NCBI RefSeq assembly: GCF_024400215.1
Contig: NZ_CP053748.1
Location: 4,960,001-5,024,000, forward strand
Direction: 5' to 3'
DNA: 64,000 nt
From: Massilia sp. erpn
GTDB taxonomy: Bacteria > Pseudomonadota > Gammaproteobacteria > Burkholderiales > Burkholderiaceae_D
Below the pieces are notes generated by a model. The model worked only from the letters and a program-made list of their open reading frames with translations. It searched no databases and was not told the origin of the DNA. Of the stretch, positions 25,102-34,048 are shown piece by piece; the stretch's first letter is position 1, and the number at the start of each line of letters is the position of its first letter. The position numbers and the translations under genes were made by a program.

Positions 25102-25760
25102 TTACCGATTACGCGGCGATACTCGCCATCGAAACTCACATTGTGGCCGCCGCACTGCATATTGTCGTCGCTGATGCGCAGCGTATCGCCGTCGAAGTGC
25201 AGATTCAGGCGGCAAGCCTGCTCGCCCTCTTCCTTATAGGCCGCGCTCCGCCCGTCCAGCCGGGCCACGCCGTCGATCTCACCCAAATTCACATTGCCGA
25301 TCGCCGCATTGCCCACCCAGATGGCGCTGCCCAGCAGGCGCACCCGGCCCGCATCCAGCTCGAACACATCGAGGGAAGCCTCATGCTTGTCCGGCTTGCC
25401 CTTGAAATAGCGCACATAGGCGCCGCTCACTGGGTGAGTGCCGCCGGCCGCACGAGCAAAACCGCGCAGGTCGTTGTTCTGCTCCGCGTACAGCTTCTTC
25501 AGGCAGGCCGCGTCGGCACAGTTGTCGCGCCGCTCCAGCCAGGCCTTCTGCCAGCGTTTCAGCGAAGCGCGGTCGCGCGCCTTGGCCTGCGCGTCCTTGT
25601 AAGCCTCGGCCAGTATTTCGTCCTGCTGCGACACCGTGCGGTCGGCACAGATCAGTTTTTCCACACGGCTGACCGCCTTGCCGCAATCAAAGCTGGCCGC
25701 TAAGGCCGGAGCGCCGGCGGCCGCAATCGCGGCGGCGGCGAGCAAATTCAATTTCTTCAT
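25098..25760 (-). CDS. Secreted LprI-like (DUF1311) protein
   Basis: 220 residues with a signal peptide ending ALA. Residues about 23-100 form the LprI N-terminal domain: FDCGKAVSRVEKLICADRTVSQQDEIL, LKRWQKAWLERRDNC and CLKKLYAEQNNDL, with the paired Cys usual for this domain. The C-terminal about 110 residues are a beta-rich unknown domain (RVRLLGSAIWVGNAAIGNVNLGE-like). The mycobacterial family member inhibits lysozyme, but for proteobacterial homologues the role is mostly untested. Translationally coupled to the MFS gene. Confidence 0.75.
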   Translation of the reverse strand: MKKLNLLAAAAIAAAGAPALAASFDCGKAVSRVEKLICADRTVSQQDEILAEAYKDAQAKARDRASLKRWQKAWLERRDNCADAACLKKLYAEQNNDLRGFARAAGGTHPVSGAYVRYFKGKPDKHEASLDVFELDAGRVRLLGSAIWVGNAAIGNVNLGEIDGVARLDGRSAAYKEEGEQACRLNLHFDGDTLRISDDNMQCGGHNVSFDGEYRRVIGK

Positions 25761-25802
25761 GCCTTACCATTAATATAAGCCCGCCGCGATTCTACACCCT
25801 CC

Positions 25803-27542
25803 TCAGCTCGGGATCATTCCTGTCAGAACGTAAGCCTGCAGCACTGTGATGACGGCCACGATCAAGGCGAACAGCAGACTATGCTTCAGCGTGAAGCGGA
25901 ACAGATCCGATTCTCGCCCAACCAGGCCGGTGGCGGCGCAGGCGACGGCGATCGACTGCGGCGAAATCATCTTGCCAGTCACGCCGCCAGTGGTGTTGGC
26001 CGCCACCAGCAGCGTGTCGGAGACGCCGATCTGGTGCGCCGTGGTGCTTTGCAGGGAACAGAACAGCGCATTCGACGAGGTGTCCGAGCCAGTCAGGAAG
26101 ACGCCCAGCCAGCCCAGGAAGGGTGAGAAGAAAGGGAACAACGCGCCACTGCCCGCCAGCAGCAAGGCCAAGGTCGATGACATGCCCGAATAGTTGGCGA
26201 CGAAGGCAAAGCCCAGCACCAGGCCGATGGACAGCACAGGACGACGCAGCTCCACGATGGTTTCACCGAAAGCCTTCAAGGCCGCACCTGGCTTCATACG
26301 CAGCATCACGATGGAGATCAGGGCCGTCAGCAGGATGGCCGTGCCGACGGCCGACAGCAGGTCCAGCTTCAGCACTGCCTCATACGGCTTGTCGCCGGTG
26401 ACGATGGGCGCGGTCTTGATCACCAGCTGGTCAAGATAAGGAATCTTGAACTTGAAGACCATGCCCGCCAGCGCGCCCTTGGCCGCGAACAGCGCCTTGA
26501 ACTGCGGCAGGCTCCATACCGTGACGATGGCCGTCAGGATGCCGAACGGCGCCCAGGCGCGCACCGTTTGCGCGGTGCTGTATGGAGAACGCCTTTCCTT
26601 GCGCGCGCCGAAGGAGCCGGCAACGGTGGCGGACGTGCCGCCACCGCCAAAGGCACTCAGCACGGCCGCACCACCGCCCACGCTTTCTGCGCCACTCACG
26701 CCAGCCGCCGCCCGCGATTTGGCCGATGCCGGTTGCCACACTTTCAGGAAGGCCGTCAGCGCAAACAGGCAGACCAAGGCCGAAGTGATGTCGGGCAGTT
26801 CAGGACCGATATGGTTGGCGGTGAAGTATTGGGTAATGGCGAAACTGCCTCCCGCCACCAGCGCCGCAGGCCAGGTCTGCTTCACGCCGCGCAGACCGTC
26901 CATCATGAACACCAGCCAAAATGGCACGAACAGCGACAGCAGCGGCAGCTGGCGGCCCGCCATGGCACCGATATGGAAGGCATCCAGCCCCGTCACCTGG
27001 CCCGCCACGATGATGGGAATGCCCATCGCGCCAAACGCCACCGGCGCGGTATTGGCGATCAGGCACAGGCCCGCCGCGTACAGCGGATTGAAGCCCAGGC
27101 CGACCAGCAAGGCCGAAGTGATCGCCACCGGCGCGCCGAAGCCCGCCGCCCCCTCCAGGAAAGCGCCGAAGGCAAAGCCGATCAGCAGCATTTGCAGGCG
27201 CTGGTCGTCCGTCACCGACATGATGGAGGCGCGGATGATCTCCAGCTGCCCGGTCCTGTCCACGATCTTGTAGAGGAAGACCGCCGTGATGATGATCCAG
27301 GAAATCGGCCACAGGCCGTAGACAAAACCGTAACCCGCCGCCGCCAGCGCCTGCGGCACCGGCATGCCATACGCGGTAATGGCTACGCCAAGAGCCAGCA
27401 ACAGGGTGATAGCGCCCGCGATATGGCCTTTGATGCGCAGCACGGCCAGCGCAAGGAAGAAGAAAATAATAGGTATGGCCGCCACCAGCGCGGACAGCCA
27501 GAGGCTGCCCAGGGGCGTGTAGAGTTGATGCCAGGCTTGCAT
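25803..27542 (-). CDS. lldP: L-lactate permease (LctP/LldP family)
   Basis: 579 residues, about 13-14 inner-membrane helices, standard length. Family phrases seen: [47 protein letters not shown], and [20 protein letters not shown] near the C-terminus. It takes up L-lactate (and glycolate) with protons. It is the last gene of the lut operon, 59 bases after lutB on the same strand, consistent with LldR control of the whole unit. Confidence 0.93.
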   Translation of the reverse strand: MQAWHQLYTPLGSLWLSALVAAIPIIFFFLALAVLRIKGHIAGAITLLLALGVAITAYGMPVPQALAAAGYGFVYGLWPISWIIITAVFLYKIVDRTGQLEIIRASIMSVTDDQRLQMLLIGFAFGAFLEGAAGFGAPVAITSALLVGLGFNPLYAAGLCLIANTAPVAFGAMGIPIIVAGQVTGLDAFHIGAMAGRQLPLLSLFVPFWLVFMMDGLRGVKQTWPAALVAGGSFAITQYFTANHIGPELPDITSALVCLFALTAFLKVWQPASAKSRAAAGVSGAESVGGGAAVLSAFGGGGTSATVAGSFGARKERRSPYSTAQTVRAWAPFGILTAIVTVWSLPQFKALFAAKGALAGMVFKFKIPYLDQLVIKTAPIVTGDKPYEAVLKLDLLSAVGTAILLTALISIVMLRMKPGAALKAFGETIVELRRPVLSIGLVLGFAFVANYSGMSSTLALLLAGSGALFPFFSPFLGWLGVFLTGSDTSSNALFCSLQSTTAHQIGVSDTLLVAANTTGGVTGKMISPQSIAVACAATGLVGRESDLFRFTLKHSLLFALIVAVITVLQAYVLTGMIPS

Positions 27543-27601
27543 GTCAGTCTCCTTCTATAGTTTTATGTGAAATTTGACGCGTCAGGCTGTGTGATGAATA
27601 T

Positions 27602-29047
27602 CTATTCGGGCTGGCCTCGGGCTTTCAGCAGATCGGCCAGGCTGCGCGCGGCCGGCTGCAAGGGTTCGCGGTGATCTGTCCAGCCCATTTGCTGCTTCGG
27701 CGCCAGCGCGCGCAGGCGCGTTGCGGCCCAGCGGAAGGTGCGGTAAGCAGCCGGGCTGGCAAATGCGCCGCTCCAGAAGCGCCATACCAGGCGTTCGCCG
27801 CGCGAGTACTTGGCGCCCTGTCCGCGCAGCGGATGGACCACTTCCTCGTCGGGATTGCGGTTCGCTTCACCGCGCAGACGCACCAGCAGTTGCGGAATGG
27901 GGATACGCACCGGGCAGACTTCGGCGCAGGCGCCGCACAGGCTGGAAGCGGTGGCCAGATCGGCCGTCTCCTCCAGGCCAAGCAGATGGGGCGAAATGAT
28001 CTTGCCGATCGGGCCTGGGTAAGTCGTGCCGTAGGCATGGCCGCCGACCCTGGTATATACCGGGCAGTGGTTCATGCAGGCGCCGCAGCGGATGCACTGC
28101 AGCGTGGCGCGCAACTGCTCGTCGGCATAGGCCTGGCTGCGGCCGTTATCGAGCAGGACCAGGTGCAACTGGCGTGGCCCGTCTTTCTCGCCGGGACGGC
28201 GTGGACCTGAAATCAGATTGAAATAGGTGGTGATGGCCTGACCGGTGGCGGAACGCGTCAGCAGGCTGGCCAGCGGCACGATATGCTCCAGCTTCGCTAC
28301 CACTTTTTCCATGCCCATGATGGCGATATGAATGTCCGGCACGGTGGTGGACAGGCGGCCATTGCCCTCGTTCTCCACCAGCCATAGCGTGCCGGTGTCG
28401 GCGGCGGCGAAGTTGACGCCGGACAGGCCGATATCGGCATCGACAAAAGCCTGGCGCAGGGCGCGGCGGCCGGTCTGGATCAAGGTATCCACGTCCTCGG
28501 TATAGGGCGTGTCGGGGATGTTCTGCTCAAACAGCTCGCCGATATCGGCACGCGTCTTGTGAATCGCGGGCATGACGATGTGCGAAGGCTTTTCGCCAGC
28601 CATCTGCACGATGTACTCGCCCATATCCGACTCCATGCAGGCGACGCCGCGCTCGGCCAGGTAATGATTCAGCTCGATTTCCTCGCTCGCCATCGACTTG
28701 CCCTTGATGATGCGGCGCGCCTTGTTCTCCTGCGCGATGCCGAAGATGATGCGGTTCGCTTCCTCGGCATCTTCCGCCCAGTGCACCTGGACGCCGGCCT
28801 CGGTCAGCTTCCGTTCCAGCTGTACCAGCAGATCCGGCAGATGGGCTAGCGCGTGCTTGCGCACAGCCTCGCCCAGATCGCGCAACTGCTCCAGCTCATT
28901 CGCATCCGGGAATTGCGCGCTACGCTTGCCTTGCAAGAAATCCATGGCGCCGCGGAAGCTCTGGCGCAGCTTGGGATCGTCCAGCGCGGCGCGGGCGCGG
29001 GCATGGAAGTCGGCCGATGGCACGAAATGCAAGGTCTGCGCGCTCAT
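27602..29047 (-). CDS. lutB: L-lactate utilisation protein LutB (iron-sulfur, LUD domain)
   Basis: 481 residues. ATG 29047 overlaps the lutC stop by four bases. The N-terminal LUD domain (about 60-300; IIKGKSMASEEIELNHYL, NFAAADTGTLWLVENEGNGR) is followed by two 4Fe-4S clusters: CIRCGACMNHCPVY (about 325) and CGACAEVCPVRIPIP (about 380), and then the DUF3390-like tail. It is part of the LutABC complex that oxidises L-lactate to pyruvate. The gene order is A-C-B rather than the A-B-C of Bacillus and Escherichia. Confidence 0.93.
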   Translation of the reverse strand: MSAQTLHFVPSADFHARARAALDDPKLRQSFRGAMDFLQGKRSAQFPDANELEQLRDLGEAVRKHALAHLPDLLVQLERKLTEAGVQVHWAEDAEEANRIIFGIAQENKARRIIKGKSMASEEIELNHYLAERGVACMESDMGEYIVQMAGEKPSHIVMPAIHKTRADIGELFEQNIPDTPYTEDVDTLIQTGRRALRQAFVDADIGLSGVNFAAADTGTLWLVENEGNGRLSTTVPDIHIAIMGMEKVVAKLEHIVPLASLLTRSATGQAITTYFNLISGPRRPGEKDGPRQLHLVLLDNGRSQAYADEQLRATLQCIRCGACMNHCPVYTRVGGHAYGTTYPGPIGKIISPHLLGLEETADLATASSLCGACAEVCPVRIPIPQLLVRLRGEANRNPDEEVVHPLRGQGAKYSRGERLVWRFWSGAFASPAAYRTFRWAATRLRALAPKQQMGWTDHREPLQPAARSLADLLKARGQPE

Positions 29048-29751
29048 CGCATGCCTCCGGCCAGGTCGTCGACAATAATCACCCACAGCCAGCGCGGACC
29101 ATGCGCGCCATAGGCCAGGGTTTGCTGGATGTCCGAAGTCTTGGACGGCCCAGACACCAGCACCAGATTGGAGGGCATGCCCTCGGCCCAGCGTTCGGCA
29201 TGCACCGCCGCGTGCAAATCGGCATGCAGCGTGGAGGCATAGACAAGTGCGATATGCAGTGGCGGCACCAGTGACACGGTGCGCGGCGTGCCGGCATCCG
29301 GTGCCAGAATCAGCGTGCCGGTGGCCGCGATGCCCGAGCGGGCCACGGTAAAGCCGGCGTCCACACCGCTGAACAGCTCGGACTTCCACTCTTCCAGCGG
29401 ACGGTCGAAATCCAGGGTTTTCAGCTGTGCAGGCAACGCAGGCTTGAGCGCAGCCGCCTCGGCTCTCGCGCTATCCAGCAGCAGATGGCGGATATTCGCT
29501 TCGCTGAGTTTTTGCGCCAGTTGCGCAGGCCATTCGTCGCAGGTCGCACACCACACCGTCGCATGGGAAGCGGTCAGCGCAGTCTGCATGGCCGCTACCG
29601 GATCCGCCGTCGCTGCCGACTGCGGGCGCCGGCGCGCGAAATGCACATCGATGTGGTGATCCAACAAGGGCAAGGTCTTGACCGCCGCAGCGTTAAGGGA
29701 GGCGACGCGCAGGCGGCCAAGCATGCGCTCGCGTGGTCCCGGGCCACTCAT
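29044..29751 (-). CDS. lutC: L-lactate utilisation protein LutC (LUD domain)
   Basis: 235 residues of the YkgG/LutC family. The LUD fold shows GIAATGTLILAPDAGTPRTVSLVPPLHIALV and the C-terminal NLVLVSGPSKTSDIQQTLAYGAHGP, the usual family ending (GP(S/A)xTADIExxxxxGVHGP). It sits between lutA and lutB with four-base ATGA overlaps on both sides, so the three are translated as one unit. Confidence 0.92.
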   Translation of the reverse strand: MSGPGPRERMLGRLRVASLNAAAVKTLPLLDHHIDVHFARRRPQSAATADPVAAMQTALTASHATVWCATCDEWPAQLAQKLSEANIRHLLLDSARAEAAALKPALPAQLKTLDFDRPLEEWKSELFSGVDAGFTVARSGIAATGTLILAPDAGTPRTVSLVPPLHIALVYASTLHADLHAAVHAERWAEGMPSNLVLVSGPSKTSDIQQTLAYGAHGPRWLWVIIVDDLAGGMR

Positions 29752-30569
29752 GCTGCCACCTCAATTTTCTCTGCCATGTCTTGCGGCGCTGCGCTCCCGG
29801 CCTGTTCAACCCGCCGCCACAGGAAGCTGGCCATATGCTCGACCTCAAGCCGCTTGCCTTGATAGGCCGCCGCGTGGCCGATATTCAGCAGGCAGCCGCA
29901 ATCGGCCGACACCAGCTTGCCGCAGCCGGTGGCGCAGGCCGAGGCCACCTTGTCCTTGACCATGGCGCCCGAGATATCGGGATGTTTCAACGAGAAGGTG
30001 CCGCCAAAGCCGCAACACTCCGACTCGCGTTCGTGTTCGATCCGCGTCACGCCGGGCAGGCTGTCCACCAGCTCCACGCCATGCTGGCGCGTGCCCATCT
30101 CGCGGCGCGCACCGCAGGAGGTATGCAGCACGACTTTCTCGGTCTGCGCATCGGCCGCGATCAGGCCCGAATAATCAACCCGCAGCACCTTGAGCAGGAA
30201 CTCGGTCAGCTCGTAAATCCGTGCGCTCACGGAACGCGCCAGCGCCGCCATTTCCGCATCGTCGGCAAACAACTGCGGCCAGTGGTGGCGCATCATGCCA
30301 GCGCAGGAACCGGAGGGCACGACCACCGGCCAATCCTCCTGGAACAGCGCCAGCTGCGCGCGCGCCACCTGCTTCGCCTGTTCCGGATTGCCGCTGCTGT
30401 AGGCCGGCTGGCCACAGCAGCTCTGACCCTGCGGATAGTGGACGGTGACGCCCTCCCGCTCCAGCAGCCGCACCGCGTCAAGGCCAGCCTGCGGTACGAA
30501 CAGATCGACCAGGCAGGTACCGAACAGGTACACATGCTTGGGGGCTTGGGGGTAATGTCGCTCTTTCAT
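29748..30569 (-). CDS. lutA: L-lactate utilisation protein LutA (CCG-domain oxidoreductase subunit)
   Basis: 273 residues from ATG 30569, which is preceded by an ideal AAAGGAG. The longer frame to 30674 overlaps the control region. Two CCG (cysteine-rich) domains are present: VHYPQGQSCCGQPAYSSG (about 55-75) and ESECCGFGGTFSLKHPDIS (about 190), with SCAGMMRHHWP and HTSCGARREMG between them. They match the heterodisulfide-reductase-like subunit LutA/YkgE. It is the first gene of the lactate operon, divergent from lldR. Confidence 0.93.
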   Translation of the reverse strand: MKERHYPQAPKHVYLFGTCLVDLFVPQAGLDAVRLLEREGVTVHYPQGQSCCGQPAYSSGNPEQAKQVARAQLALFQEDWPVVVPSGSCAGMMRHHWPQLFADDAEMAALARSVSARIYELTEFLLKVLRVDYSGLIAADAQTEKVVLHTSCGARREMGTRQHGVELVDSLPGVTRIEHERESECCGFGGTFSLKHPDISGAMVKDKVASACATGCGKLVSADCGCLLNIGHAAAYQGKRLEVEHMASFLWRRVEQAGSAAPQDMAEKIEVAA

Positions 30570-30649
30570 GCCTGTCTCCTTTTGCATCGAGCCGCTTTGC
30601 GTATTCTTTGAGCTCGACGCATAATTCCACCGCCAGTCCTGCGGCACAA

Positions 30650-30664
30650 ATTGGTAGGACCAGT
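30650..30664. promoter_or_regulatory. LldR-type operator O1 in the lutA-lldR intergenic region
   Basis: ATTGGT-AGG-ACCAGT: 6-bp arms around a 3-bp centre, the TGGT-N3-ACCA core expected of FadR-family lactate regulators. It lies just upstream of a -10-like TACACT at 30670-30675 for lldR, so it covers the -35 and spacer region and also lies between the divergent lut operon and lldR. Confidence 0.7.
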
Positions 30665-30694
30665 CGGTGTACACTCAAAACAACAGGAGAAAAA

Positions 30695-31411
30695 ATGACG
30701 GCGATGGCGCAAGCCCAGGGACGGGTGGAAGAAGTGATGCGGCAGCTGGAAAAGGCGCTATTGGAAGGCAGCCTGCCGCCCGGTTCGCGCCTGCCGTCCG
30801 AACGGGTGCTGGCCGAGCAGTACGAAGTCTCGCGTAACACGGTGCGCGAAGCGGTGCAGCGCCTGGCGGCGCGGGGACTGGTGCGCAGCCGCCCCGGTGC
30901 GGGCGTCTACGTCACCGACCAGCTGCGCACCGGCATCGCCTCGCCTTGGGGCCAGTTGGTGGCCGACCACCCTGCCCTGCGCGACGACATTCTCGAATTC
31001 CGCCGCGTGCTCGAAGGCGCCACCGCCTACTTCGCCGCCATGCGCGCCGATGACGAAGACGTGGAAAGAATCGGCGTCCTGATGGACCAACTGGAACAGG
31101 CGCGCCGCGATGAGGACATGGCGGCCGAAGCGGCCGCCGACGCCAAACTGCACGAAGCCATCGCCCTCGCCTCGCACAATTCCATGTTCCTCCACCTGCA
31201 CGCCAGCATCATCGGCATGCTGCGCGAGCACATCACATTGAACGGCACAGGCATGCGGCGGCAGGACGAAAAGGTATCGGCGCAACTATTGGAGCAGCAC
31301 CGCGTGGTATGCGACGCGATCCGCGCCCGCCGCCCCGAGGAGGCGCGCACCGCCATGCAAAGCCATATTGATTATGTGCGCAGTCAGGTCACCAGCAATG
31401 GGGATGGGTGA
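30695..31411 (+). CDS. lldR: FadR-subfamily GntR regulator, lactate-responsive LldR
   Basis: 238 residues from ATG 30695, with AGGAGA at 30685-30690. The N-terminal winged helix (LPPGSRLPSERVLAEQYEVSRNTVREAVQRLAARGLV) is followed by an all-helical FCD ligand domain (about 90-230; LEFRRVLEGATAYFAA, LHEAIALASHNSMFLHL) with the metal-coordinating Asp/His pattern. Its divergent placement next to lutA-lutC-lutB-lldP identifies it as the L-lactate sensor. A second copy of its operator lies at the gene end. Confidence 0.88.
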   Translation: MTAMAQAQGRVEEVMRQLEKALLEGSLPPGSRLPSERVLAEQYEVSRNTVREAVQRLAARGLVRSRPGAGVYVTDQLRTGIASPWGQLVADHPALRDDILEFRRVLEGATAYFAAMRADDEDVERIGVLMDQLEQARRDEDMAAEAAADAKLHEAIALASHNSMFLHLHASIIGMLREHITLNGTGMRRQDEKVSAQLLEQHRVVCDAIRARRPEEARTAMQSHIDYVRSQVTSNGDG

Positions 31412-31426
31412 ACTGGTCCGACCAGT
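31412..31426. promoter_or_regulatory. LldR-type operator O2 immediately after the lldR stop
   Basis: ACTGGTC-C-GACCAGT is a perfect 7+1+7 palindrome starting at the base after the TGA of lldR. It shares the TGGT-N3-ACCAGT design of the upstream site about 760 bp away. Possible roles are a looping partner or control of a downstream transcript. Confidence 0.6.
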
Positions 31427-31570
31427 AATACGGAACTGGCGATCACATTGAGGTGAATTGCAGGCGCTCAGCCGAAGGCATGCACTCTCACGAGGAATGT
31501 TTTCACAAAATCTATTTTTCTTGATAATTTCGTGATAGTGTTATTTGCACAAAATCAATGTGAGAACACT

Positions 31571-32377
31571 ATGAATAGAACTTATCTTGCCGCCGCCATC
31601 GTTGCAAGCATGTCTATTTGCGGCGCCGCATCTGCCGAAGTCACTTCCAACGCGACCGTCAGCGGTGTTTCTTATCAATTGATTGACCTCGACTTAAATG
31701 ACGGCATTTCTCCATCACTGATTTTTGTAGACTACGGCATGGCCACTGCGCCAACCTCGCTTCAGGCGGGCTTCGAAGGAAATCAAGTAGCTTTTCAAAC
31801 CGTTGGTTCACGTGATCTTGCGCCGATTAGCATGGCTCGCACACACGGCACCGGCAGCATGCAGGGTTACGTCACCAGTAGCGGCACATTGGATTCACTG
31901 AGCTTGGGCATTACTGCCAAAATCAGCGGCGACGGCAGTTATACATATCTGCAAACCTCCGCAAATGCCAGCAGCGGTTACACTAACTTCATCCTGTCGC
32001 CGAAGACAGGCGTCATTTTCACGGCAAACACCACCTTGAATGGCCGGACCTCGCAAGCCGGCGACTGGGCTGTTGGTATGTCCTGGTTAGGCGTCGTCAC
32101 CTACGTGGATGGCCTGTACGACACAACACTGTCCGAAATTAAGACGCTTAGCTCCTTTTATGACCAAACCAACGGAGGTGTTAAAACTGAACGCATCACC
32201 GATACGCTGCTGGTCCGCTATGACAATTTGACGAATGCCGGACAAGGTAGCGGATTGAATGTCAGCTCCTTCGCAAATTCCATGGGCTATATGCCTACGC
32301 CTGTACCAGAACCGTCGACTTACATCATGCTGCTGGCTGGACTGATGTTTACCGCTTGCGTAAAGCGTCGCCGCTGA
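31571..32377 (+). CDS. PEP-CTERM sorting-domain protein
   Basis: 268 residues from ATG 31571. An N-terminal signal peptide (ending ASA) precedes a beta-rich body of Ser/Thr/Gly-rich low-complexity type. The C-terminus carries the sorting signal VPEPSTYIMLLAGLM, one membrane helix and a basic tail (VKRRR). Exosortase (EpsH/XrtA) processes such proteins for export to the surface or exopolysaccharide matrix. GC content is visibly lower than in the flanking genes. No exosortase or EPS genes are in this window. Confidence 0.85.
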   Translation: MNRTYLAAAIVASMSICGAASAEVTSNATVSGVSYQLIDLDLNDGISPSLIFVDYGMATAPTSLQAGFEGNQVAFQTVGSRDLAPISMARTHGTGSMQGYVTSSGTLDSLSLGITAKISGDGSYTYLQTSANASSGYTNFILSPKTGVIFTANTTLNGRTSQAGDWAVGMSWLGVVTYVDGLYDTTLSEIKTLSSFYDQTNGGVKTERITDTLLVRYDNLTNAGQGSGLNVSSFANSMGYMPTPVPEPSTYIMLLAGLMFTACVKRRR

Positions 32378-32404
32378 CTAGTGGTGGCACAGCATAGGCA
32401 GGTG

Positions 32405-32430
32405 AATAACGCCGCACGGCGGCTTATTAT
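32405..32430 (+). terminator. Possible terminator after the PEP-CTERM gene
   Basis: An imperfect hairpin (AATAAC-GCCG-CA-CGGC-GGC-TTATT) has a very short loop and no clean T-run. Confidence 0.35.
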
Positions 32431-32464
32431 CTAGTGCACAAATCAATCATCCGATTCCAGTCAA

Positions 32465-32935
32465 ATGCGTTCTAAATACACCGCACGAGGCCTGATCTTT
32501 ATGTTGCTGGTGAATTTTGGCTGGACCGCGAAGGCAGCGAGTCCTCCTGCTACGGAATTTGTTTCGCTTTATTCGAGTTGGAAGATGTATGCCGAGACCG
32601 GCGACTGCGGTGGTTATACCCTGACCCTTATTCAAGGCAGAAAGCGCCAAATCATGCGCGGGTATCTGCAAGCGTATGCGGGAAACTGCGAAGATGCCCA
32701 GACGCCGATCGAAAACATCCAATTGCGCGGGAAACATGCCACACTGTCGTTTACTGCTCCTGTTTATGCCCAGGATGGCAAAGGCGGCCTCCAAATCTTC
32801 GCCAACTGGAAATTCTCCGGCACTATCTCAAAAAATCGAGTAAAGGGAAAAATGGAGTATTGTTCGATCGATATGCAATCTTGCAACTCATCAACATCAA
32901 TAGTTTTGCCCGCCGTGACGCACGGAACTCTATAA
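32465..32935 (+). CDS. Hypothetical secreted protein
   Basis: 156 residues, not recognised. An N-terminal hydrophobic segment (about 9-25, ending TAKA) looks like a signal peptide. The mature part has four Cys (in GDCGGY, GNCED, MEYCSID and QSCNSS), which could form two disulfides, and alternating beta-strand character (YTLTLIQG, ATLSFTAPVYA, WKFSGTI). Lower GC than the window average. It follows the PEP-CTERM gene by 87 bases on the same strand, but a link is not shown. Start ATG 32465 has no strong ribosome site. Confidence 0.6.
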   Translation: MRSKYTARGLIFMLLVNFGWTAKAASPPATEFVSLYSSWKMYAETGDCGGYTLTLIQGRKRQIMRGYLQAYAGNCEDAQTPIENIQLRGKHATLSFTAPVYAQDGKGGLQIFANWKFSGTISKNRVKGKMEYCSIDMQSCNSSTSIVLPAVTHGTL

Positions 32936-33038
32936 GTCACAGAACAATAGTCTTTCAACTTCCTTTAGACGGCGTACAAGCCATATATCCAGAAAAAGCA
33001 TGTGAGCACCGAAGCTCCTTGTAGTTGCCGGCCGCTAT

Positions 33039-33557
33039 TCAGGAATGGGCAGCTTCCAGTTTTACGTCGCCAAACGTCATAAAAACCAGGGTGGTATCGC
33101 TCGATCCACGGTAGACGCCGTTTGCCTTGGCGAGCCGGTTGGCTACGGCGGCGAAGCTCCAGGCCTCGTCTTCACTGCATTGAACCTTCCGCGACTTGAA
33201 CTCTTCCACTTCATTTTCTTCGCCCCACTGCTGGGCCAGTTGGGCGTGCTTGCTCAAGGACTCGGGGATCGAGGGATGGTCCCAGCCCCAGAGGAAGGTG
33301 CCATCCAGCTCGTTATAGGTGCCTACGACCTGCATCGCGGCGCTTGCCTGCGTGCCGTCCGCGAAATCGAATTGAATGATTCCGGCATCGAGGTCCACGG
33401 ACCAGTTTTCTTCTGAGCCGAAATGCCAAGTAGCGGAGTGGGCTGCGGTTTGCTGCGCCAGGCCTTCCCGGGATTGCTCGATGAATTGAGCGGCAAGCTG
33501 GCTCTTGCTGTCAGACGAATTATTAGGAGATAGAGCTGAAAATATTTTTTTGAACAT
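33039..33557 (-). CDS. DUF6882-type hypothetical protein
   Basis: 172 residues from ATG 33557. The longer frame overlaps the neighbouring NTF2-like gene and is rejected. The central region (DAGIIQFDFADG, VGTYNELDGTFLWGWDHPSIPESLSKHA) is characteristic of the DUF6882 family found in many proteobacteria, usually near other small domain-of-unknown-function genes. It has no signal peptide. The gene follows the NTF2-like gene after 13 bases, so they are probably one transcript. Function unknown. Confidence 0.7.
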   Translation of the reverse strand: MFKKIFSALSPNNSSDSKSQLAAQFIEQSREGLAQQTAAHSATWHFGSEENWSVDLDAGIIQFDFADGTQASAAMQVVGTYNELDGTFLWGWDHPSIPESLSKHAQLAQQWGEENEVEEFKSRKVQCSEDEAWSFAAVANRLAKANGVYRGSSDTTLVFMTFGDVKLEAAHS

Positions 33558-33570
33558 AAAAATCACATTG

Positions 33571-33981
33571 CTAAGCTTGGTGGCGTATTTCCGTGGCTTG
33601 CGACCAAACCACTTGCCACAAGCCATTGCGTTTCTCGTAGAGGTCCGTGTGCCAATATTCGGCCCGCGGAACGTGGTGCGACCCGAAAGTAACTTCCAGG
33701 CTCGACTTATAACGAATCGCAGCCGCTTGATTGTAAAGCCGCACGTCGATATGTTGCGGTTCCCAGGAAGAATAGATAATTCCGCCTGCAGCGATTGCTC
33801 CCAGATATTGCTCCTTGAAGAGCGCGATTCCCACCGGTGTAATAAGTTGAAAATCCGGGGCATGGAGCAGTGCGGCGCGTTCGATATTTCGCTCAACCAG
33901 GGCCATCACCCGCGCCTGCTCGATCGAACGGAGAATTTCACCATCCGCGTCAAGGCTTGTATTTTCTGAGAATTCAAACAT
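33571..33981 (-). CDS. NTF2-like / DUF4440 protein
   Basis: 136 residues. It has the cone-shaped NTF2 fold pattern: an N-terminal helix (DGEILRSIEQARVMALVERNIE), LLHAPDFQLITPVG, and late strands ending WHTDLYEKRNGLWQVVWSQAT, which is the typical DUF4440 ending. Members are small enzymes or accessory proteins of unknown role. It is the first gene of a two-gene unit with the DUF6882 gene in the lower-GC patch. Confidence 0.75.
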   Translation of the reverse strand: MFEFSENTSLDADGEILRSIEQARVMALVERNIERAALLHAPDFQLITPVGIALFKEQYLGAIAAGGIIYSSWEPQHIDVRLYNQAAAIRYKSSLEVTFGSHHVPRAEYWHTDLYEKRNGLWQVVWSQATEIRHQA

Positions 33982-34048
33982 TTGATATCCCTGGCTAAGT
34001 AATCAAGCTTGCATGAATATTAAAGTTTATCACGCGTCCGGCGGTAGA

